From Talinum fruticosum (lineage: Eukaryota > Streptophyta > Magnoliopsida > Caryophyllales > Talinaceae), in assembly GCA_021018815.1 (NCBI GenBank), contig JAITYX010000004.1:1923501-1987500 (forward strand): a DNA stretch of 64,000 nt, read 5' to 3'. Position 1 is the first letter of the stretch. Each line of letters begins with the position of its first letter. Of this stretch, positions 55,784-64,000 are shown piece after piece. The position numbers and the translations under genes are program-made. The notes under the pieces were generated by a model. It saw nothing but the letters and a program-made list of their open reading frames with translations, was not told the origin of the DNA and made no database searches.

Positions 55784-58408
55784 TCATCTGGGTCTATATT
55801 GGAAAACTCTATTGTACCAAATGGAGTGAAGAGTCATATGAAATAAATCATACTTCACAGGTTTGGTATGCCACAGAAAATGTTGCTGGACCTTCTTTAC
55901 TCTCATATACATCCTAAAATATGTCTTCTTGGGAATCGAAAGAAGGATGTTCTTCAAGTTGGGTATATCCTTCTCTGCAACGAACACAGCAAAGGACTCC
56001 CAGTTCAAAGTCTCAAAAAAGGGTGGCACAAAGTTATCAGATATGATCACCGGGACACACTCATAGAAGATAGCCTCAACCACTCGTGGGCTATTCACTT
56101 CATACCCTCTAGGGCAAATGCAATACCTGCTACTCTTCATGTACTCAATGTAGTTCCGGTTTCCCTTGGAACGAGGCAATGTAGCAAATATGCGCATATC
56201 GGGATCATTTTTGTTGCCCCAGTACTGTAAGAGAATTGGCCGGAGGTAGCCATGCATGTTTCCCGCAAAGAAGGCTAAGTTTTTCCTCTTTGAAGGAGAC
56301 CTTCCCCCGACACCTCTTCCAGGAGTAGCTGCCTTAAGAACATATGTTTCAGGGAGGGATACATCCTTACCAAATTTAAACCCTTCTTTGACATCTGCAT
56401 TACATAAAGCCCTTATGCAATTCGTCATGAACCGTCTTGTTTCACTTGGAGCCTGAAATTAGAAAAATGGTTAGAATTGGCAATAGTGTTACCGACAAAT
56501 TACATCGTTGATTATTTTTTATCTTTCTGCTCCAAATTTTTCTATATTTCATATTTAGAATCAAATTATGGGTAATTGAAGAGAGAATGGGTGAGCTGGT
56601 AATGTGTTTTGCATTCAGACAGCTGAAAAAACTTATTGTGGGCGATTTTGTAAGCTATAGTACACTAAAGCAAAATGCCTCTGTACAATGTCCTCTACTT
56701 CATTTTTATAGTAGTTTTCAGTCAATGGTTTCCAACTTAGAGCATATCATAACAATTTAACTAGATACCCAATCATGGCAAGCAGCAAGGAAGTGATCAG
56801 CGCCATAGGTTCTGTTCCAAAAGGGGTACATTGCCGCAATCATATCCACATATCCCTTCAAATGAAGTACTAGATTTCTGTGACTATGTGAGTTCGGCAC
56901 ATACAAAGCCTCCTCCAGGTTCCTCGAGCTGAAAGGGAGGTAAAAGAGATGAGCTTCTTGGGGCCGTTTAGTGACGAACTGCTTGTTTTCTTCCAGAAGC
57001 TTCATGAACCATCCTTCGGAAGCATATATTCCCTCTAGTGGCGCCTTATGGAATATTGGTTTATCCCCTTCCTTGTAGATGTAAACTTTGAGAATCTGTT
57101 CCATTAACTCATAGCTCCTGCAAGTTCAATGTGATCATGTTCTGCGATCAGGAATGAGGTCTCAGGGGCAATAAGGTGGAATCTGTGAATGGGAGATGTC
57201 TGACTCAAATAGATTTGAAGAAGCCGGAAATTTGCTTAACTAACATCGATTGCATTTTCTTGGAAAAACCAACATCTTAGTAAGACCATAACCGAATATG
57301 AACCTAATCAACCTTTTATGACCAATCTAATGACTCATTTGCAGGTCTAATGATCATTACCTTTGGAACATGCTAGCATTGCGATACAGGGGAGCATAGA
57401 GCCCATCTTTGATCAAGGCAGGCGCATTCTCAATCTCCGATCTTGCAAGCATCAATTGTTCATCTACTTTTATATGCCATCGTGGTAACTAAATACACAA
57501 GAAATTAACCTCAGTTAGGCCATCAAAATTTACATGATCGACTCATGAATTTGAATTAGTGCACATACATACCATCAAATTCGGTGACATCTGACTCTGG
57601 ATCAACATCTCATTCATGTCTGACAATGTAAAGACCTCCTTTGGTGGCATCTCAGGCTTTGGCTTCTCCTTCTTCTCTACTGGAACATGCACTAAAGGTG
57701 GAGACACTGAGCCATTTTCCGGTGGAGAAGAGTTGACATTTGCAGTTATATTAGGAGTAGCAGAGTTCAGTTTTGATATTTGTTGAGGAGCTCCAGTAAG
57801 TAGTGGAACCATAGGTGGTGATCCATCGGGAGGTTCTGCTCGGTAGGGACTGAAATTCCCATTTTGCCCTGGCCGAGGCAAAGTCATATCTTCTTTCTCA
57901 GTCCCAATAAATGAAGAGTTCAGAGCTGATGAAACCACCACTGCTGGTTGTGGTGGTGCAGTGGGAGGAGGTGACACTAAGTAAGGAGAGAAATTACCAT
58001 TCTGGCCTGGGGGCAAAGCCATATCTTCTTTCTCAGTCCCAACAAATGAAGAGTTCAGGACTGATGAAACCACTGCTGGTTGTGGTGGTCTAACTGGAGA
58101 TACTTCTACGTATGGGCTGAAATCCCCATTTTGCCCTTGATGCAAAACAGTCATGTTCTTTGAGGTGCAATTCTCCAACGGAAGGATAAGACAAGGACTC
58201 TCTGAGCCAAGAGCAATGCTTGGTGAAGTTAAGTTGTCACTGAAGAAGCTGTTGATTCTTCGATCGGAGTTTTGCCCCTAGAAAAGACGGAATTACCCTT
58301 AGGGAACTCAACACACTGAAACAATATAACAGTGGCAAATAACGGCCCAATCAGCCATAGCAGCCTCCTTGTTTCCATCTTGAATGCTTTCTGCAGCTCA
58401 AACCCCAT
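55784..58408 (-). CDS. Exostosin-family (GT47) glycosyltransferase, one frame break
   Basis: Four exons, minus strand: 58408-57573, 57488-57361, 57117-56769 and 56452-55784, all GT/AG. Allowing for one lost base, 660 aa. It is a type II Golgi protein of the At5g03795-like GT47 group, probably building a cell-wall glycan or proteoglycan; the substrate is unknown. Residues 16-32 (LLWLIGPLFATVILFQC) are the signal anchor, followed by a Pro/Ser/Asn-rich stem with a 43-46-residue repeat. The exostosin domain reads VYIYKEGDKPIFH, YASEGWFMKLLEEN, AHLFYLPFS, NRTYGADHFLAACHDW, LAFFAGNMHGYLRP, SSRYCICPRGYEVNSPRVVEAIFYECVPVIIS, FVPPFFETLNWESFAVFV and IPNLKNILLSI. The break is at the C4 run 58275-58278: one further C joins the anchor frame to the stem frame. 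An upstream Met at 58435 is an alternative start. Confidence 0.92.
57834..58136 (-). repeat. In-frame tandem repeat in the GT47 stem
   Basis: Two full units (58136-58008, 43 codons; 58007-57870, 46 codons) and a partial third (from 57869) each open with GQNG(D/N)FSPY. The full units continue with a Pro-rich part, PQPAVV, SS.LNSSF.GTEKEDM and LP. Each full unit brings one N-S-S glycosylation sequon. Length multiples of three and kept frame show selection on the protein. Confidence 0.9.
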
Positions 58409-58435
58409 CCTTTCTTGAGGTAATTCCCAAGTCAA

Positions 58436-58906
58436 AAATCGCGCTAAAGATGGGAAATTTCAATTTTCAGTGCTCAAATCCTTTGCAAATTCCACCATTT
58501 TTCAGTCAGAAAGGAAGAAACCTTCAATAGGTGCAGAAGTGGAGGAAAAAAATCCCTTCAAGCAAGAACCTTGACTAAACTGGCAATTTAAGGGTTTATC
58601 TGACAAAAAAATAATAATAAATTTTGTTGCTATTTGGCATGCATGAGTGGAATAATTGGGTTGATGAAATTACTGAAATTAGAAAATTATAGATCAACAT
58701 TAAATTCCATGGCACTATGTATTCATTGAAAAAGAAAGGTAACCGATGACAAATCTTGGATGGTTTGGTGTATAAGATAGAATAATTGAAAGAGAACATT
58801 ATTAATGATATTCGATTCATAGTACATAATAATTGCACATGCCCTGTTCATAAAACAATGACTAAGATGGATTCAAACCTTCAAGCTGAGGGGGTGGGAC
58901 CTTGGG

Positions 58907-58951
<45 letters not shown>

Positions 58952-61150
58952 GTACCAAGTAAGAAGAGGGAAGAAATTACCAAATTAAACTAAACTTTTC
59001 TTTTTTATCAGTGTAAAAGGAGGTCTAAAAGTAGATATATGAGGATTTAAACTGTAGTTTTTATAACAGTTCGACACCCTTTTTTTTTCCATTCTACACA
59101 TTAGCCTGATAAGGATGAGTCTTAAACCCAAGTTTAGGGTACTTATAGACGAATAGGCTGTGTATATTTGAACATCCCCAACTATGCTCGGGTAGAGCCT
59201 ATTATTATTCCCCACACATCATTGTTGTAAGCCTTTTCCTAAATTTGATCAAAAGGAGATCGATGGGAGGGGCGAATGAAAAATTATTTCAAGACTCCCC
59301 CCAAACAAAAAAAAGTACCAGAAAATAAGGGGATGAGAACAAGAAACCAAAGGAAATGCATGTTACAATCTCTGTTCTAAAAGCCAAAAGACAAATTTGT
59401 CAGTGCAGAAATATGGAATTTCTTTTATCGTCTGTTTCTCTCTGCCTTACAGCTCAAGCAAATTATGTCACACTAATTGAATTACTGGAAATATTAGGAG
59501 CTACGACCAACCCATGCAATTAAAAAATAAGAAAAAATTGATGAAAAAAATAATACGATACTAAAATTATTATTAGAAGAAAAGCCAAAACCAAAATTTC
59601 CACAAACAGAGACATTGCAACCACCAAGTTGCCAAGCTTAATTCACTGTTCATATTCAACACAATTTCCAGAAAATTCAAAGAGAATGTTAAACATCCCT
59701 ATGCATGTTGAATAAAACACCTGTGAAATTCGTGAACAAGTTGAATTCTAAGGACGGATTATAACGATCTATACTTGCTGTATCAAGGGGACAGAGAGCT
59801 CGATTTTGTCAGTTGCCTACATACTGGTAAAGAAAAAGGATGAATTAATGAAAACAAATACAAAATTCGAGCAAAAATGAGAAAACCCTTTTCAGAGCAG
59901 AGCCGTTATTACTTATATGACAGAGAAAAAATGCATGTAAAAGTGATTACAGCAAAATTAGCACGTACCCAGTAAGATTGGAGCCGAGGTGAATCAACAA
60001 TAGAGCAATCACTACATTAAGAGAGAGACAGAGAGAGAGAGAGAAGCTTAGAGAAGAAGGGTCGATCAGTAATGGAGGCTGGGGGATGGTGAGAGTATAT
60101 TGTGAAAGTTTCAGCAAGCCACAGGGGAGAGGGGGAGAGAGAGAGAGAGAGAGAGATGGGTGTCTGAGCAAGTCTGGGGAAAGAGGTACATCATTCCATA
60201 ATGACGAAATTTATTTTGAAGCTTTGTGGCTTTTCCTCACTTTTCTCTTTAACTGAATTGAAGCTTTTGGCCGTTTCAAGTTAACCCTTGAGATTCTTCT
60301 TAATTACAATTATATCATTCCATAATGACCAAATTTCTTCTGCACCACTGTGAAATCTTGTGGACCAGGAACTGTCCCACTCGCACCTACCAACGTGTGA
60401 GATCGAGGGTCTGTTATAATGAGTAGAAATAATAGATATAACAGTAAGTAAAAATGAACAAAAATAAATAAAAATAATTAGCTAAAATGAGTAAAAATAA
60501 AAAAATAAAAAAATATTAATATATATGTTAATTTGAACAGACCATCAGTATCATTGGAATAGTATATGAGTGATCTGATAAAGCAGGGGGTTGAGCGGGT
60601 GAGTAAATGAGAGCGCAGGTTGAAGAGCGTGAGAGGGAGAGAGAGAGAGAAGTGCGGTGGTAATATGCGACTTCCACGTTGAAAGGCGGCTTTGGTCACA
60701 AAAGAGCGGTGGACCTCCAACTTCTTTCTGAAACTGATGCTAAATTGAGGGCTTATTTGGGTTTTCACTAATTTCACTCTCCTGTCCTCCTCATTTTATT
60801 TAATAGTTAATTAATAGTAATAAATAATAATATTGGTTGAACAGAGATCTGAACAAGTTAAGCTGACATCCACCTGTTAATTTTTTTTAATTTGAATTTA
60901 TGGCAGATTAATTGTGAGATCATTAAATGAATAATCATCACTTTCATCATCTTCATGCACTTCCTCTGATTTCTCAATTTAAAAATACTTCACACTTCTC
61001 CACTCTTCAATGCCATAATAATAATAATTAATTTTAAAAAGAAAACTTGCTGTGAAATTTACCTAGGTTGGTCATAGTTAGGGTTTTTCCATCTTTGACA
61101 CGGTATAGAGAAAATATATACTATGGAGTAATATAAATAAAAAAAAGTAA
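58436..61150. other. Upstream flank of the GT47 gene
   Basis: (GA)n at 58911-58948, GA-rich tracts at about 60020-60045 and 60120-60160, and GA-rich sequence near 60635-60650. On the minus strand these are CT-rich, leader-like blocks; one may belong to a distant 5' UTR exon of the glycosyltransferase. No coding exon is recognised. Confidence 0.45.
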
Positions 61151-61154
61151 AAAA

Positions 61155-61400
61155 TAATTATTACAGGATTCATTTTTTACTACGGTTCTAAAACATCTTT
61201 GACTAAAGTTATCCAACTTTATATACATACCTGTTATTGTATGTGGCCATATTTTACTACGGTTCAAAGCTGTAATAAAAGAACTCATATGACGATGGTT
61301 CTTCTAGAGAACCAGTCGTCGTAGGTGACCTATAACAACTATTGTTTCTCCAAAACTATACTTATAGCTACAATTATTTTTAAAAAAATTAAATTATTAA
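61155..61400 (+). mobile_element. CACTA-like element, one end only
   Basis: TATTACAGGATTCATTTTTTACTACGGTTC matches in form the left end of the element at 18548. It is followed by the same style of subterminal motifs (CTACGGTTC, GACGATGGTTCTTCTAGAGAACC, GTCGTCGTAGG). I could not find the opposite end, so this is a fragment or a heavily decayed copy. Confidence 0.5.
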
Positions 61401-61752
61401 GGGAGAGATAAGTTTCGACTCCGGGCTCAAATTATTTAAATTACACAACTTTTAAGAGTCCAATATCAAAATATAATCACCAAGCAAATGAACAAAAAAT
61501 TATTCAAACAATAGAAATAATCCAAGATTCGAACACTATAATAGATTTGAACACTAGAAGAACAAACGAAGAAAAACAAGCAAGATCTAAAAAACTAAAA
61601 GCCAATGAGAAAAATGAGAGCTTAGCCACGCATTCATGTCGATGCCGACGATGATAACAAGTCGGATATGAAAAATCCATTTTGCATATGAATTGCATCA
61701 AAATCCAAAATGTTATTCAATCAAAGAATTTAATCGCTTCGGAAGAAACACT

Positions 61753-64000
61753 AAGGCTCTATTTGGACTTAGGAAAATAGCTTGGAAAGAAAAAAATTTA
61801 AAAATTACTTTTTTCCTTTGTTTGGATTAAAGAAAAAAGATGGAAAAAAACTTAAAATAAAAATATGGGAAAAGGTCGGGGAAAGTTAGTGTAAAATATT
61901 TTCTCCACAAAAACGCAAGGAAAATCGGTGGAAAAACTTAACTTAGGGCCTCCAGAGCCCGTTCGCCCTCCTCTGTCATCTCAGGTACTCCTTTTCTCCT
62001 CCACCGGAGTGCTTCTTCGCCGGCATTAGAGGCCTCTCCGAGCCTCTTTCCTCTCACTTTCGCTTGCCTCAACCGAGCTTTTGCTTCTCCTCGGGCTTTC
62101 ATCTCATCGCTCTCCTCCTCGTTCGTCTCGTCGGCGTCTCTCTGCCTGCGACCTCTCTCTTTCGGCCTCCTCTTTCATCTGGTAAATATGTTGCTCTCTC
62201 TCTCTCTCTATGTCTCTCTCCCCTCCCACTCTAGTAACCCGTCCCTTCTCATATGTCGAAAACTAGGGTTTTAGAGTTAAATTTGGATTCAAGTGTTTTT
62301 GGGTTCATTTGTACAAATTATGTGAATTTGTGGGAATTTGATGTTGTGTATTTGTGATTGAGTGGATTTATCCATCCGGGTTGGTTCAATTTCCGTAGAT
62401 AGCTATACTTTGTGTAGATGAAAATTTTTGTGGATTTCCCTGTTTCTCTTTCGTTTTCGTACCTCTAAAAGAAAAAAGAGAGAAAATCACTTTCAATACT
62501 TGGGAGAAGGGAAAGATGATCTGAAGAAAGTGACCAGAGAGCATTTGGAACAGTTTAGGTCATCTAGCTTGCGCACACTCGCCTAGCATACAGGAATTTG
62601 AGCCAGGATATGTATGAAGTCTTACTTGGTTACTTGTTTGTTTTTAATTTTTACACTTGTCAAGTTTGTCACTATTAATTCCCTAGTCCTCGTTGTGCAA
62701 TGAAAACATTTGATTCCTATTGCGAGTGGTTTTTTCAAGTTGATATTTTTTATGTAGTATAAAAATATAGTATTTGAAGAATGCCAAGGGTGGTTTGTCT
62801 ATCATCTACTTGCAGGAAGAGTGAAGAGGACTAAGAATTAAAACCATCATCCCCTCCATTAATCATGCCTGGTTTTTCCAATAAAGATCCCATGATTTGT
62901 ACTTCTTTTGGTGAAACACTAGGCTCCGACCTTGCATCAACTTGAAAGGAGAGATTAAGCTCCAAATGTCACTGAAGTTTTCTCGTGAAATTTTCAGCAT
63001 TTCTTTTCTTTTCAAAAGCGCATCATATTGCCAAAGTAACAAGCTATTGCACTACAGTCAATTTGTCCTTCCTCCTTTTCCAAGTTGCCAGCACATCCCT
63101 TTCGATTTAGTGTCAAATTTTCTTTTGTTAATTAATCGAAATATATAATGCTCTTGTTCTCTTGTTTTGTTCTCTATATGTTTATGTTTGGACGAGACAT
63201 ATTTCTGGTAAAGTTTTAAAGTTCCTTTCTTAATTGTAGTTTAATCATCAATTGCATCAAACAAAATGAGGAACACTTCACTCCCTCAGCGAATCGCCCA
63301 AAGTTGCCCTCCAGCTCCTCCCTCAAGCGCTCAACTTCGAGGAAATGTCGATGAGAAGAAATTCAAAGCGTCCAACTCTAGAATCGTCTCATATTGGGGA
63401 TGACACTTGAATATCAAGATGCAATTTTCAGACCGTGGCGAAGTTTCTCTAATCGGACGGATAATACCAATGATGAATGCGAGGAGGTACTCTCCCTAAG
63501 TTTCTATAGATTATTGTATACTTATGTGTAAATATTATTATCTGTTGTATAATTAAGTTATGTTTTATGATTGAATTTGTTGATTGGCATTTAAATTTAA
63601 TGTAGAAAACATATCAAAGAAATTCTATATTCTTGTTTCCGTCATCAAACTTGGGCTTTATGTATAAATATTTTGACAATCAATAGATTAGTAAATGATT
63701 TTGAGCTCCGAGTATACGATCAAAGTTCTTGCTTGCCTGAAATTGTAACTCTTGAAGTTGATAGATACCTTGCCCCTATATTCGAATCTTAGTGCTTTAT
63801 TATCTTATACCTATTGTGATTGTTTCTATAGATTGATGAATGGGAGAAGCTTAGAAAATGGACTGCAGCTAGCGTTGTTGTTTATGGTGCATTTGCAGCT
63901 AGCCTAGTATTCATTCCATGCCTTAACAGTTATGTTGATAGACCACTTCCGAAGGATAGTGAAGGGGATATACATCGTCAATTGTTTTTGAGGAGACTTA
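61753..64000 (+). mobile_element. Possible PIF/Harbinger element, cut by the window edge
   Basis: GGCTCTATTTGGACTTAGG directly follows TAA at 61750-61752, like a PIF/Harbinger terminus (GG..CTGTTTGG type) beside its TAA/TTA target. Behind it are A-rich DNA, a GC/TC-rich leader (61960-62180) with a GTAAAT donor, and the coding start described separately. The other end lies outside the window, so the call rests on one terminus and a weak protein resemblance. A host gene with a nearby MITE is the main alternative. Confidence 0.35.
63400..64000 (+). CDS. Partial gene, possibly Harbinger-type nuclease N-terminus
   Basis: Two exons join in phase: 63400-63486 (ATG, then LEYQDAIFRPWRSFSNR) and 63832 to the window edge. 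The second exon reads IDEWEKLRKW, a hydrophobic stretch TAASVVVYGAFAASLVFIPC, then KDSEGDIHRQLFLRRL. A short hydrophobic stretch followed by a basic segment ahead of the nuclease is known from plant HARBI1/PIF-type proteins, but the diagnostic nuclease motifs would lie beyond 64000. An alternative is an unrelated small membrane protein. Upstream coding exons in 62000-63400 were sought but not found. The splice-phase agreement supports a real gene; the family name is a guess. Confidence 0.4.

Overview
The window is nuclear DNA of a flowering plant, most likely a core eudicot. It is AT-rich, its genes have GT/AG introns, and it holds plant-specific genes: a strigolactone-pathway dioxygenase, a DREB-type AP2 factor and a plastid tryptophan-pathway enzyme. 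Long intergenic stretches are filled with decayed plant transposons. I cannot name the species. I saw no rRNA, tRNA or CRISPR.

Layout. 270-2112: a Mutator-like element with long inverted arms around a broken DUF579 (IRX15/GXM family) gene fragment, i.e. a Pack-MULE-type capture. 3401-8636 (+): a seven-exon organellar YebC/TACO1-family gene, frame intact. 9748-13496 (-): CCD8, carlactone synthase of strigolactone synthesis, seven exons, tail to tail with the YebC gene. 15.5-28 kb: LINE remnants, Stowaway-like MITEs, a 1.6-kb CACTA-like element and two low-complexity repeat families. 29149-32997 (+): indole-3-glycerol-phosphate synthase (tryptophan pathway), ten coding exons. 35-36.6 kb: a retroposon-like repeat split by a 932-bp hAT-type element; an uninterrupted second copy lies at 50.9-51.4 kb. 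38-47 kb: repeat desert. 47672-48402 (-): intronless DREB A-4/TINY-type AP2/ERF gene. 55784-58408 (-): four-exon exostosin-family (GT47) Golgi glycosyltransferase. 61.2-64 kb: a CACTA-like end, then a possible PIF/Harbinger element whose coding part runs off the right edge.

The genes do not form a cluster or pathway; this is an ordinary gene-sparse plant interval. Two results stand out. First, four of the five recognisable host genes carry single-base indels, six in all, nearly always in short homopolymers inside conserved reading frame. That pattern suggests residual assembly error, though real mutation in individual genes cannot be excluded from sequence alone. Second, the transposon content supports three clear stories: gene capture by a MULE, a hAT insertion with exact 8-bp target duplication and a paralogous empty site in the same window, and two decamer-rich repeat families that abut at one locus. 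I found no convincing new multi-gene system.
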